Of a stretch of DNA of 39,490 bases, positions 25,122-33,851 are shown one piece after another. A program made the position numbers and the translations under genes. Source of the DNA: Sedimentisphaerales bacterium (GTDB lineage Bacteria > Planctomycetota > Phycisphaerae > Sedimentisphaerales > Anaerobacaceae); the NCBI GenBank assembly GCA_016932835.1, contig JAFGCD010000124.1:1-39490 (forward strand), read 5' to 3'. The notes under the pieces were generated by a model. It saw only the letters and a program-made list of their open reading frames with translations, had not been told where the DNA came from and ran no database searches. Numbering within the stretch: the first letter of the stretch is position 1; every line of letters starts with the position of its first letter.

Positions 25122-25489
25122 TTATTAGCCTCCTAATATAGAAATAGGATTAGTTTTTCTGCTCTGTTCCCGCCGGCAACCGCCGGTGAGAGTCTCGATT
25201 ATACAATCGTACCTGCTATCAATTTAGGCGGGTTATGATAGCGGTTCGCGGAGTCGGCTACAAACCTTTTTTTATTTTTTTTGGCTGAAAACGCGGATTG
25301 GCGGTGAAAAAGGTGAAATCCGGGTGGTTACAGGGCCGGGCACGGCATGAGAATGAGTATTGAAAACGGGTAACCTACAAGGACAATGCGCTTATTAAGG
25401 GTTTTGATGCAAATCCCGACTGACAGAGACCGGATGCACAAGAGCTATCCTCGCGCATCCGGTTTCGCCGGTTTTGGGGTTCCCGTGTA
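25122..25489. other. Gene-free stretch upstream of acpP
   Basis: 368 bp holding the acpP promoter, a GC-rich CCGGC-AACC-GCCGG hairpin in the acpP leader (about 25172-25186), an A/T run near 25268-25280, and an inverted repeat ACCGGATGC/GCATCCGGT (25429-25437 and 25455-25463) just 3' of the oxidoreductase gene. No further gene seen. Confidence 0.5.
25198..25203 (-). promoter_or_regulatory. -10 element of acpP-fabF promoter with overlapping dyad
   Basis: TATAAT on the minus strand, about 77 bases upstream of the GTG start. The best -35 at 17 bases is a poor TAAATT; a TTGATA lies too close (13 bases). The -10 sits in a palindrome CGATT-GTAT-AATCG, a possible operator. Confidence 0.4.
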
Positions 25490-26962
25490 TCAAAGGTTTT
25501 CTGACATGAGGAATGGTTTGCGGTAAGAACATGTGACGAATTTGTTGGCTTTATCAGCATTCGGGCCGACAAAACATTCGGTTTTACGGTCGTATGTCAG
25601 GGCTGGGCCGAGGATGAATTTGTCTTTGGCGGGGTCTATTCCGTTGCCGTCCAATTGTTCAAGCATGTCGTTAAGGGTATTTATGGCGTCTTCGTGTTTC
25701 TTGAAGCTGTCCCGTATTTCCTCGACTGATGCCTCCGCCCCCGCCCGCCAGGCGATATTAGCCTGATGGCAGACGGCTGTTCCGAGGTGCCCGATTTCGA
25801 TCTCCGCGGCGAGGTCCTGACGACGGTTATTCCTGATCGCATCGATGAAATTCTGGGCGTGGTTTGACCCGGCATTGCCCTTGTACTGCTTAATTCGCTC
25901 GCCGTCGTTATCGTATGCCCAGCCTCCGCCTCGTGAGATTCGAATCGAGCCTTCCTCGCATTGTATCCAGTTTCCACCCCTGGAAGAGAGATATACTGCT
26001 CCGCTTTTACCGCCTTTTCTTTTTGGGTCGGGCAGGTTGCGGATATCGACGACGATAGGCAGGCCATTGTAATAGAAGAGCGCGAAATGCATGTTTGGGG
26101 TTTGGCCGTTGTCGTCCCAGGCGAAACGATTTCCGGCGGCGATTACTTTTGTGGGAACGTCATCATGACCAAGTATGTGGCGGAAATCGTCGATGTAGTG
26201 GATACCCCAGTTTGCCATTTCTCCGTCGCCCCAGTTCCATTGCCAGTGCCAGTCGTAGTGGAACTGCTTTCGCATAACGGGCGTCATGGGGGCCGGCCCC
26301 GCCCAAAGGTTGTAGTCTATGTTCTCGGGAACGGGCTGGGGCGATGTTACTTTTCCGATGGAGTCTCTGGCGCCGAGCTTGGAGCAATGCACCCATTTTA
26401 CTTTGCCGTACTTGCCTGCCTGAACATCGCCGGCGGCCTCGATGACTGCGGGGCATGAACGGTGCTGTGTGCCTGCTTGGACAATTCGGTCGTACTTTCT
26501 GGCGGCTTTGACCATCATTCGGCCTTCGGCTATGGAATGGCTGACGGGCTTCTCGACGTAAACGTGTTTTCCGGCCTGGCAGGCGTAAATGGTCATCAGG
26601 GAGTGCCAGTGGTTGGGGGCCGCGATTACGAGGGCGTCGATGTTTTTGTCGTCGAGCAGCTTGCGGATATCGACGTAAGGAGTTACGTCCGAGCCGTGCT
26701 TGTCCTTGAACTGTTTTGTCTTGTCGGCAAGGACCTTCTTATCGGGGTCGCAAATTGCCACAACGGTGACGTCTTTGAGACTCTGGAAATGGTCAATGTG
26801 TGCTCCGCCCCGTCCTCGGATGCCTGCTACGGCGACACGAATCTGCTCGTTGGCGCCTCGTGCATTGCTTGTAAAACCGGGGTATGCAGATAATGCGAGA
26901 GTTGAGCCGGCGACGGCGGAGATGCTGCGGCCGAGGAATCTTCGACGTGTGATTCTATTCAT
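25490..26962 (-). CDS. Tat-exported Gfo/Idh/MocA family oxidoreductase, second copy
   Basis: A 490-residue relative of the protein at 14115-15434. Twin-arginine signal NRITRRRFLGRSISAVAGS; Rossmann motif VAVAGIRGRGGAHIDHF at about 41; VEKPVSHSIAEGRMMV as the EKP motif; GWAYDNDGERIKQYKGNAGSN and NFIDAIRNN in the substrate domain. AAAGGA lies eight bases before the ATG and a promoter is at 27058-27085. The gene sits between fabG and acpP, which usually adjoin, on the same strand as both, but has its own promoter and no fatty acid link. Substrate unknown. Confidence 0.92.
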   Translation of the reverse strand: MNRITRRRFLGRSISAVAGSTLALSAYPGFTSNARGANEQIRVAVAGIRGRGGAHIDHFQSLKDVTVVAICDPDKKVLADKTKQFKDKHGSDVTPYVDIRKLLDDKNIDALVIAAPNHWHSLMTIYACQAGKHVYVEKPVSHSIAEGRMMVKAARKYDRIVQAGTQHRSCPAVIEAAGDVQAGKYGKVKWVHCSKLGARDSIGKVTSPQPVPENIDYNLWAGPAPMTPVMRKQFHYDWHWQWNWGDGEMANWGIHYIDDFRHILGHDDVPTKVIAAGNRFAWDDNGQTPNMHFALFYYNGLPIVVDIRNLPDPKRKGGKSGAVYLSSRGGNWIQCEEGSIRISRGGGWAYDNDGERIKQYKGNAGSNHAQNFIDAIRNNRRQDLAAEIEIGHLGTAVCHQANIAWRAGAEASVEEIRDSFKKHEDAINTLNDMLEQLDGNGIDPAKDKFILGPALTYDRKTECFVGPNADKANKFVTCSYRKPFLMSENL

Positions 26963-27057
26963 GATTCTATTCCTTTTCTGAAATCAAATGCGCAATCACT
27001 ATGCTCATACTTGGCGGTCGGCGGCGAACAGAACGTCCCCGGATGTCCGACCTGATT

Positions 27058-27085
27058 ATCCTAACAAACGAGGAGGCTCAGTCAA
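27058..27085 (-). promoter_or_regulatory. Promoter for the oxidoreductase at 25490
   Basis: Minus strand: TTGACT (27085-27080), 16-base spacer, TAGGAT (27063-27058), about 95 bases upstream of the ATG. Confidence 0.5.
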
Positions 27086-27345
27086 GGGCCTATTATTTAG
27101 AACCTATAGACATGGAATCAAATGGTGGTTAGATAGATTAATCAGGAAACAATAAAGGACTGCGAGCCTCCCTGCTCACAGCCTTCCCGTAGCGAATTAA
27201 GGCTATGATCGGAGTATTGTACCTGCCGGCCGGAGCCGAAAAGCTTTTCCGAGCATGCCATTCAAACTGTTCTAATCTTAAAGGCATGTTGCCGAAAGTC
27301 AAGGAAAAAGAGGAAAAATATTGGTGGTTGATTCAAAACAGTGTA
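27086..27345. other. Gene-free stretch between divergent promoters
   Basis: No gene seen. It holds a 12-base perfect palindrome GAAAAGCTTTTC (27238-27249) and a spaced inverted repeat CATGCC/GGCATG (27254-27259 and 27293-27298). Confidence 0.4.
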
Positions 27346-27374
27346 TTGTGGTTCAAGTTGCGGACAGTTATACT
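27346..27374 (+). promoter_or_regulatory. Promoter for the small lipoprotein
   Basis: TTGTGG (27346-27351), 17-base spacer, TATACT (27369-27374). The leader includes a perfect seven-base hairpin GCTCCGC-CCA-GCGGAGC at 27409-27425. Confidence 0.55.
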
Positions 27375-27464
27375 TTGCAGATAGGTACGATCAGGCTGCC
27401 TGGGGCCGGCTCCGCCCAGCGGAGCGGCTTAGCAGAGTAGGCGAAAATTTGAAAGGGCATGACG

Positions 27465-27800
27465 ATGCGTGTATTTTGTGCTGCTGTTCTATTGATTCTG
27501 GGATGCATTCTTTCGGGCTGCGGGAGCTACTATTACCAGGATGGCAAGACGCTGACGGAGTGCAAGGCGGATTTCCAAGAATGCCATGCCGAACTCCAGA
27601 AGTACCAGGACCCCGATGAACTCGAGGACCCTGCGAGGTTCAATGCGGCTTACGATTACGAACATAAGTTCATGGACACCTGCATGGAAGAAAGAGGCTA
27701 TAAGGCTGTATCGAAACGCAAGCTGCCCTTGCGGGTTAAACGGGAAGATGTCGATCCGTGGGTGCTTACCGAGCGTGGTCTCGCCGGAGAACTCGATTAG
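27465..27800 (+). CDS. Small lipoprotein
   Basis: A 111-residue product beginning MRVFCAAVLLILGCILSGCG; the lipobox LSGC has its acceptor at C19, so it should be lipidated by Lgt and anchored in a membrane. The ATG at 27465 has AAAGGG seven bases upstream; an ATG two codons earlier is too close to that SD. The mature part is hydrophilic with three more cysteines (TECKADFQECHAEL, DTCMEERGY), a pattern (C-M-x-x-R-G-Y) common in small outer-membrane-type lipoproteins. It converges on fabG with 25 bp between stops. Function unknown. Confidence 0.75.
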   Translation: MRVFCAAVLLILGCILSGCGSYYYQDGKTLTECKADFQECHAELQKYQDPDELEDPARFNAAYDYEHKFMDTCMEERGYKAVSKRKLPLRVKREDVDPWVLTERGLAGELD

Positions 27801-27825
27801 AGTATTCGATCGCAGATAAACCGAA

Positions 27826-28563
27826 TTACATTGCCATGCCGCCGTCTATGCAGAGAATCTGGCCTGTGATGTAGCCCGCATCATCGGAGGCGAAGAAAGC
27901 CGCAGCCTTTGCGACATCTTCTACGGTTCCGAATTTTCTCATTGGGATAAGCTGTTTTGCGCCTTCCTTGACCGGTTCGGGGAGTTTGTCTGTCATATCT
28001 GAAATAATGAAGCCCGGAGCCAGGCAGTTTGCGGTGATGTTCTTTTTGGCGAGTTCCCTTGCGACCGTTTTGGACAGGCCGATGAGCCCGGCCTTGCTTG
28101 CGGAGTAGTTTGCCTGGCCTGCGTTTCCCATTACGCCGGAGACCGAGCTTAGGGAGATGATTCTGCCGAACTTGTTGCGAACCATTGACTTTGCGGCGGT
28201 TCTGGTGGCGACGAATGCGGCCTTGAGGTTGACCTCGATTACCTTGTCGAAGTCCTCGTCCGGCATTCTCATCATTAGACCGTCTCGTGTAATTCCGGCG
28301 TTGTTTACGAGGATACCGATACCGCCGTGCTCTTCTGCGAGGGCTTCGAGGGTTTTGGCGAACTTCTCGGTGTCGGTTATGTCAACGACTTTTGTAATTA
28401 CGGTGAAGCCTGTTTGCTTGACTACTGATTCAAGTTCAGCGAGCTGGTCCGCATTGATATCGAGTCCGGCTACGATTCGGCCCTGCTTGAGGAGTTCGAG
28501 GACTATGGCGCGGCCTATGCCTCTGGCTGCTCCGGTTACTACTGCGAGTCTTTTTTCTGACAT
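27826..28563 (-). CDS. fabG: 3-oxoacyl-ACP reductase
   Basis: NADPH-dependent reductase of fatty acid elongation, short-chain dehydrogenase family. TGAARGIGRA at 10-19 binds nucleotide, NNAG at about 87 stabilises the fold, and the catalytic set is S140, Y153 and K157 (SSVSGVMG, ANYSASKAG). 245 residues, the usual length. GGAGGT lies six bases before the ATG. It follows fabD by 30 bp. Confidence 0.97.
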   Translation of the reverse strand: MSEKRLAVVTGAARGIGRAIVLELLKQGRIVAGLDINADQLAELESVVKQTGFTVITKVVDITDTEKFAKTLEALAEEHGGIGILVNNAGITRDGLMMRMPDEDFDKVIEVNLKAAFVATRTAAKSMVRNKFGRIISLSSVSGVMGNAGQANYSASKAGLIGLSKTVARELAKKNITANCLAPGFIISDMTDKLPEPVKEGAKQLIPMRKFGTVEDVAKAAAFFASDDAGYITGQILCIDGGMAM

Positions 28564-28593
28564 TCTATGACCTCCATGTATTTCGTATGTAGC

Positions 28594-29526
28594 TCAAAGA
28601 AGCTTATTAATTGCTTCAGCCGTACTGAGGTTGGTTACTCTTGCCTTTCTGTCTATTCTTCGCATCAGTCCTGTCAGGACTCTTGACGGCCCGATTTCGT
28701 AGAAGCTCTCTACTCCTTCGTCGATGAGCCGCTGCATACACTTCTGCCATAGTATGGGGCTTGTCAACTGGAGCGTCAGGCCTTGTGCGACGGCGTCGGC
28801 GGTCTGGTAGTATTCGGCGTCGATATTGGCGATGGTCTTGATGGTCGCGGGCTCTGCGATATGTGCATCTGCGAGGGCCTTTTTCAGGGATTCGGCGGCG
28901 GACGCCATCATCTCGGTGTGAAAGGCGCCTGCTACGGCTAACGGCACGGCTTTTATTGCTCCGTATTCGGCGGCAAGTTTTTCGGCTCTTCGGCAGGGTT
29001 CTATTGCACCGCTGAGTACGATCTGGCCGGGGCAGTTGAAGTTTACCGGTTCGAGCAGTTCACCCTGTCGCGCTTCCTGACAAAGCTGGGCGATCTTTTC
29101 ATCGTCGAGTCCGATGACGCTTACCATTGCACCTTGTGTTTCGTCGGCGGCGGCCTGCATTGCGCGGCCTCGTTTGTGGACGAGCGTAAGGGCGTCCTCG
29201 AAGGTCAAGAGTCCTGCGGCATACAAAGCGGTGTATTCTCCGAGGCTGAGGCCAGCGGTGACATCCGGTTTCAGTTCGGCTGTGGCCTGTTGGGTGTTTA
29301 TGACTTCGAGAATAGCGGCAGAGGTTGCGAAGATAGCGGGCTGTGAGATAGTGGTGGTGTTCAATTCCTCTTCGGGCCCTTCGAAGCAAAGCTTCGTCAG
29401 GTCAAATCCGAGGGTTTCATTTGCCTTTTCGAACACATCGGCAGCGACGGGAAAGGCCTGCGCGATGTCGGCGCCCATTCCTACGATTTGAGCACCCTGG
29501 CCGGGAAAGAGATATGCGGTTTTCAT
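28594..29526 (-). CDS. fabD: Malonyl-CoA:ACP transacylase
   Basis: Loads malonyl groups onto AcpP. The 310-residue protein has FPGQGAQIVGMG at 7-18, the nucleophile S94 in GLSLGEYTAL, and the partner histidine in VAGAFHTEMM. Length is normal. The SD (GAGAAGAAG) is weak; the gene starts 55 bp after fabH. Confidence 0.97.
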   Translation of the reverse strand: MKTAYLFPGQGAQIVGMGADIAQAFPVAADVFEKANETLGFDLTKLCFEGPEEELNTTTISQPAIFATSAAILEVINTQQATAELKPDVTAGLSLGEYTALYAAGLLTFEDALTLVHKRGRAMQAAADETQGAMVSVIGLDDEKIAQLCQEARQGELLEPVNFNCPGQIVLSGAIEPCRRAEKLAAEYGAIKAVPLAVAGAFHTEMMASAAESLKKALADAHIAEPATIKTIANIDAEYYQTADAVAQGLTLQLTSPILWQKCMQRLIDEGVESFYEIGPSRVLTGLMRRIDRKARVTNLSTAEAINKLL

Positions 29527-29581
29527 CTTCTTCTCTTATGTCGGATGTAATATATCGTTGTCGAAACCGGAGTCAACTCGG

Positions 29582-30595
29582 TTAGAACTCAATTACGTTT
29601 GCTCCCCAGGTAAGGCCCGCTCCGAAGGCAACGAGCAGAATTATATCGCCTCGCTCGATTTTGCCTGTCCTTGCACATTCGTCGAGCGCGATCGGTATCG
29701 ATGCTGCGGAGGTGTTGCCATATTCGCTGATATTAAGAAACGCTTTTTCTTCCGTAATATTCAGTCTCTTCGCGGCGGATTCGATGATCCTTGCGTTCAT
29801 CTGATGGGAAATGACCATCTTGATGTCATCCATTGTAAGGCCGCATTTGTCGAGACACTCGTTGACGGTCTCGACTATTCTCCTGATAGCCTGCTGGTAA
29901 ACTTCTCTGCCCTTTATGTCCATATAGATTTTGTCGGGGTCTTCGAGTTTCTTGTCCGCGGGGTACCGCGAGCCGTATGCCTGGCAGTTCAGGGCCTCCC
30001 ACCTGTCTCCTTCCGAATAATGGGTGCTGTATATTATTCCCCTTCGATTATCGCGAGCGTTTTGTATTACTACCGCTCCGGCCCCATCTCCGAAGAGTAT
30101 GCAACTGGATCGGTCTTTGAAGTTGGTTATTTTTGTGAGTGTTTCGGCGCCTATTACGAGGGCATTTTTCATTCGTCCGGTTTCGATGAACTGCTGGACA
30201 ATAGAGAGCGCGTAAACGAAACCGCTACATGCGGCCGAGAGGTCAAATACCCACGCGTTCTTTGCTCCGATGGCCCTCTGGACGAAAGATGCCGTCGAAG
30301 GGAATACCATCTCCGGGGTTATTGTTGCGACGATAATCATTTCGATTTCGCCGGGTTTGATTTTTGCGATTTGCATCGCTTTTTTTGCGGCCTGCGTTGC
30401 AAACATCGCAGTTGTTTCGTTTTCGGTGCTGATGTGTCGCGTCTTTATTCCGGTTCGGGTAGTTATCCACTCGTCGGTGGTATCCACCATCTGTGCAAGG
30501 TCCTGGTTCGTTAGTATTTTCTCAGGCACTGATGCGCCGTAACCGGCGATGACGGCATGGTATGGTGAAGTGTAAGGATCAGTCGGTCTGTCCAT
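29582..30595 (-). CDS. fabH: 3-oxoacyl-ACP synthase III
   Basis: Starts fatty acid synthesis by condensing acetyl-CoA with malonyl-ACP. The 337-residue protein has C123 in DLSAACSGFVYAL, VISHQMNARI with the catalytic histidine, and ISEYGNTSAASIPIAL with the asparagine. It overlaps the 3' end of plsX by 17 bases, so the two are coupled. Confidence 0.97.
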   Translation of the reverse strand: MDRPTDPYTSPYHAVIAGYGASVPEKILTNQDLAQMVDTTDEWITTRTGIKTRHISTENETTAMFATQAAKKAMQIAKIKPGEIEMIIVATITPEMVFPSTASFVQRAIGAKNAWVFDLSAACSGFVYALSIVQQFIETGRMKNALVIGAETLTKITNFKDRSSCILFGDGAGAVVIQNARDNRRGIIYSTHYSEGDRWEALNCQAYGSRYPADKKLEDPDKIYMDIKGREVYQQAIRRIVETVNECLDKCGLTMDDIKMVISHQMNARIIESAAKRLNITEEKAFLNISEYGNTSAASIPIALDECARTGKIERGDIILLVAFGAGLTWGANVIEF

Positions 30596-31601
30596 TCGTT
30601 GTCCTTACATTGGTCTGCGAGAGGTATTCTACGATCTTGTCGTTGATGTTCTCATTGTTGCATCTCTTGGCGGCAATGATTGCGTTCTTTATTGTTCTTG
30701 CCTTGCTTGATCCGTGACATATAAGTCCGGTCCCGTTGACTCCGAGCAGCGGCGCTCCGCCGTACTCGTTGTAATCGTACTTTTTGTAGATTCTCTTCAT
30801 AACCGGCTTGAACTTCATTGCGAGCCGAAGCTTCTCTTCAAGCAACTCGTGTTTTATGGCCTTGAAGAGGCCGTCAACAAGTCCCTCGGTAAGTTTGAGT
30901 ATCACGTTTCCGACAAAACCGTCGCAGACGGCAACGTCGCATATTCCATTGAAGATGTCTCTTCCTTCGATGTTGCCCACGAAGTTCATTTTGTTATCTG
31001 ATTTGATAAGCTCTCGTGCTTTCTTTACGACTTCGTTGCCCTTTGCATCTTCCTGTCCTATGCTCATAAGACCGACGCGCGGATTTTCGATTCCGAGCAG
31101 ATGTTTGGAATAGACGCTGGCCATGACTGCGTACTGATAGATATTGATTGGCTTGCAGGCGATATTTGCTCCGACGTCACATATCGTAACAGGTCCTTCG
31201 AAGGTCGGGAAGATGACTGCGATTCCGGGGCGATTAACACCGGGCAACGTTCTAATTCTCATCTGTAGAGCGGCGACACATGCTCCGGTGTTGCCTGCAG
31301 ATATTACGGCGTCTGCGAGAGACCTCTTGGCAAGTTTGGCGGCGACAGCGATAGAACTCTTGGGCTTTTTGCGCAAAGACTCGACAGGAGGCTCGTCCAT
31401 ACCGATCTGGTCCGGAGCGTGCTCCACAGTGATAGTAGTTCCACGAGATTTTTGCGAAGGCAAGCGAGGCTCGATGACATCCTGGGGGCCTACGAGAATC
31501 AACTGGTCGTCTTCAGCAAGGAACTCTATGGATTCAATCGCTCCTGCGATAATCTCGTCGGGGGCGTTGTCTCCGCCCATTGCATCAATAGCGATACGCA
31601 T
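30579..31601 (-). CDS. plsX: Phosphate acyltransferase
   Basis: Makes acyl-phosphate from acyl-ACP for phospholipid synthesis. The N-terminus MRIAIDAMGGDNAPDEI is diagnostic, and SAGNTGACVAA, CDGFVGNVILKLTEG and GGAPLLGVNG are family motifs. 340 residues, normal. It begins six bases after rpmF. Confidence 0.97.
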   Translation of the reverse strand: MRIAIDAMGGDNAPDEIIAGAIESIEFLAEDDQLILVGPQDVIEPRLPSQKSRGTTITVEHAPDQIGMDEPPVESLRKKPKSSIAVAAKLAKRSLADAVISAGNTGACVAALQMRIRTLPGVNRPGIAVIFPTFEGPVTICDVGANIACKPINIYQYAVMASVYSKHLLGIENPRVGLMSIGQEDAKGNEVVKKARELIKSDNKMNFVGNIEGRDIFNGICDVAVCDGFVGNVILKLTEGLVDGLFKAIKHELLEEKLRLAMKFKPVMKRIYKKYDYNEYGGAPLLGVNGTGLICHGSSKARTIKNAIIAAKRCNNENINDKIVEYLSQTNVRTTNGQTD

Positions 31602-31607
31602 GGGTTG

Positions 31608-31793
31608 TCAGCTTTCCTCCTTTGCGAGATCCAGTGTGAGGTTTGGATTCACATATCCACAGTTTTCGCAGGCGGCATGAGGAAGTTTGGCCTGGCTGCA
31701 CTTGGGACAGACGGAATAATTAACAGCCTTGAGCCGATGGTGGCTTCGCCTGGTTCTGGTTCTTGTCTTACTCATCTTTTTCGCTGGCAGCAT
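31608..31793 (-). CDS. rpmF: Ribosomal protein bL32
   Basis: A 61-residue large-subunit protein. MSKTRTRTRRSHHRLKA is the bL32 core, followed by a zinc ribbon CPKC...CENCGY. The ATG at 31793 has GGAG nine bases upstream. It leads the plsX-fab operon, the common bacterial order. Confidence 0.95.
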   Translation of the reverse strand: MLPAKKMSKTRTRTRRSHHRLKAVNYSVCPKCSQAKLPHAACENCGYVNPNLTLDLAKEES

Positions 31794-31852
31794 TATCAAC
31801 TACTCCAAATATATCTTCCAAAAGATCAAAGGGAATACCCAGAAAGTAGGAT

Positions 31853-31881
31853 AGCATAGTGAGTCCAGATTTTACTGTCAA
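31853..31881 (-). promoter_or_regulatory. Promoter of rpmF-plsX-fabHDG operon
   Basis: Minus strand: TTGACA (31881-31876), 17-base spacer, TATGCT (31858-31853), about 60 bases upstream of rpmF. The -35 is exact. The rest of the gene-free stretch 31882-31994 shows no gene. Confidence 0.75.
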
Positions 31882-31994
31882 GGGAAATATACGCCAATTT
31901 ACCGGTGGTTGTCTTGTTAAAAGCCGATTTGGCAACAATAAGGGCGGATTTGCATTGCGAGGGCGGTTTTAGAGACTTGTAGCCAGAATTATAT

Positions 31995-32022
31995 AAAAGG
32001 CCCCCACCCAGTGGCGGGGGCC
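31995..32022 (-). terminator. Rho-independent terminator of the minor pilin operon
   Basis: On the minus strand GGCCCCC pairs with GGGGGCC around a short loop (32022-31999), followed by TTTT and an A/T-rich tail. It lies about 90 bases past the stop of the last pilin-type gene. Confidence 0.8.
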
Positions 32023-32111
32023 AGACGAAAGGGATTCCCCTTATACGGGGATTTGCCTGATTTCTTGGTTTTTCGCATCAAAAACAGTGCCGGCGAAGAT
32101 GGTGAGACGAA

Positions 32112-33245
32112 TTAGTTCTCCCACCATCTGGTAATTCCGAAATACATTTTGCCCAGTTTTCTCAAAGAAACGTCATAATAAACGGTTCCTGAGTTCTTCA
32201 TCTCAAATGAGTTCGCAGTAACAGAGCCGTAAGTGTCGCTCTCTGCTCGAACGATTACGGCTGCATTTGGGGCGTAAATGACGCCGTAGAGGTTGGTTTT
32301 AGCCTTTAGGTCTATTGTCTGTGTTGCGTTTGCCGTTCCGTAGAGTCTAAATGCGGCGGGAATTTCAGTTTCGTTGTTTATACCAGTTGAATTTCTCGAT
32401 ATCAGGTCTCCGCCGAGATATAAGGTCAGGGAAGAACCCTTTTTTATTACGAGTTCCGCGCCCTGGCCGAGATTAATGCTTCCAGTAACGTGCATTATTA
32501 CGTTTCCGCCGTCTATTTCGATGATACCGGGTATGCCTGCCGAGTCAGCGACGTTAATTGCCGGGTATGTGCCACTATCCGCCGGCAGGATTGTTCGTGT
32601 GGCGCCTTTGACGACAATAGCAGGCTTTGGCGGAAATATCGGCGCAACAATGTCCATAAAGTCGTAGTCGCAGTCGATGAGGACATCGCCGTTAACGACG
32701 GCACCGGGACTGAGAGTTATGTTGCGTGGGTCAGGACTGGTCGAGCCTATATCGACTTCAAGGTCGGTAGAGGTTGGCGCGGAAGAGTCGTATCCGGTGA
32801 CCAATGTTCCGCTTTTGAGATTGATTGTTTCTTTGACCATGATGGCGTAGTCGTACGGCGATTGTTTCTGGATAAGTGCGTTGACAGTCCTTACTGCGTT
32901 TATGGATTTGCCGACGGATTCTATGGTGTAGCCGGCGTCTATGGTTCCGGAGAGGCTGTAGCTGAAGGCTGCATTACAGTTGGGCAGAAAATGATCCGTG
33001 GCTACGGGTAAATAGGATGCGTCCCACGGGATACTTTTAAGCTTCTCATTCATCCGAAAGACGGCATTTGTAATCCCCGCATCGGCTGCGGTTCGGGCTG
33101 CTATTTCCGTGGCCGTTCTTATGGAAAGCAACTGGCTATGAACGCTGAGGCTCATGAAACCAAGGCCGGTTATGAGAAGAATAACGAGCACCAGTAAAGC
33201 AAACGCCAGGACCGAGCCGTTGTTCCTGTTGTAGGCAATATTCAT
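32112..33245 (-). CDS. PilX-like minor pilin with DUF7305-type C-terminal domain
   Basis: A 377-residue protein. The N-terminus NRNNGSVLAFALLVLVILLI followed by TGLGFMSLS matches the PilX family of type IV pilus-associated proteins, which have a hydrophobic helix without the classical glutamate. The C-terminal half is beta-helical, with short repeats such as LSPGAVVNGDVLID, INLGQGAELVIKKGSSLTLYL and NLYGVIYAPNAAVIVRAESD, as in DUF7305 polymer-like domains. AAGGAG lies nine bases before the ATG. It is the last gene of the pilin cluster before the terminator at 31995-32022. Confidence 0.8.
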   Translation of the reverse strand: MNIAYNRNNGSVLAFALLVLVILLITGLGFMSLSVHSQLLSIRTATEIAARTAADAGITNAVFRMNEKLKSIPWDASYLPVATDHFLPNCNAAFSYSLSGTIDAGYTIESVGKSINAVRTVNALIQKQSPYDYAIMVKETINLKSGTLVTGYDSSAPTSTDLEVDIGSTSPDPRNITLSPGAVVNGDVLIDCDYDFMDIVAPIFPPKPAIVVKGATRTILPADSGTYPAINVADSAGIPGIIEIDGGNVIMHVTGSINLGQGAELVIKKGSSLTLYLGGDLISRNSTGINNETEIPAAFRLYGTANATQTIDLKAKTNLYGVIYAPNAAVIVRAESDTYGSVTANSFEMKNSGTVYYDVSLRKLGKMYFGITRWWEN

Positions 33246-33291
33246 TTTGTGTCACTCCTTGACGGTTATTTCCAGTTCCAGCGATGAGCAA

Positions 33292-33810
33292 TCAGTTGTG
33301 CATTAGCGCCGACGAGACGACGGTGGCGATACGAGCGCCGTTGTCTATTTGAAGCACCATCTGCACCGATTCGTTTTCCCTGGCGAAGCCGCAGGACGAG
33401 ACGTTCGAGCAGATGGTAGCGGTAGTGAGACAGGATTTTGGGTTTGTCTCGGCGGCGTTCCAGATTCCCTGTTCGAGCTTCAATTCTGTTCCGGCGAGAT
33501 AGAATTTGGCGTAGCGGTCCGGCATTTTTGCGGCGATGTTACTGAAGTATCGCAGTTCGAGCTGGTCGCCTGTTTCATCAAGCAGTATGTTCTTGGCTCT
33601 TGACTTGCGGACAACCTCGTCAAAGGTTCTCCTTGCTACATGACCGTCGATTACAGCGTCCGAGTAAACGCGGCTGTACATTTTCTGCCAGCCCCGGTGA
33701 TTGTCCATGATTGTGACGCCGATACCGAGTATTACAATGGCTGCAATTGCCGCGGTTACGAGCAATTCAACGAGGCCAAATCCTTTTCGCCCGGCGATTC
33801 CATTCTTCAT
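33292..33810 (-). CDS. Minor pilin/pseudopilin, GspJ/PilW-like
   Basis: A 172-residue prepilin with leader MKNGIAGRKG and the processed motif FGLVELLVTAAIAAIVILG (+5 glutamate present). The globular part has a cysteine-rich loop (SCLTTATICSNVSSCGF). The start is ambiguous: ATG at 33822 directly abuts AAAGGA, ATG at 33810 is 12 bases away; the latter is chosen. It sits between the GspI-like and PilX-like genes and probably forms the tip complex of a pilus or type II secretion pseudopilus. Confidence 0.8.
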   Translation of the reverse strand: MKNGIAGRKGFGLVELLVTAAIAAIVILGIGVTIMDNHRGWQKMYSRVYSDAVIDGHVARRTFDEVVRKSRAKNILLDETGDQLELRYFSNIAAKMPDRYAKFYLAGTELKLEQGIWNAAETNPKSCLTTATICSNVSSCGFARENESVQMVLQIDNGARIATVVSSALMHN

Positions 33811-33851
33811 TTTGCACAACATTCCTTTGTGTAATTATTTCTTATAGTTGA

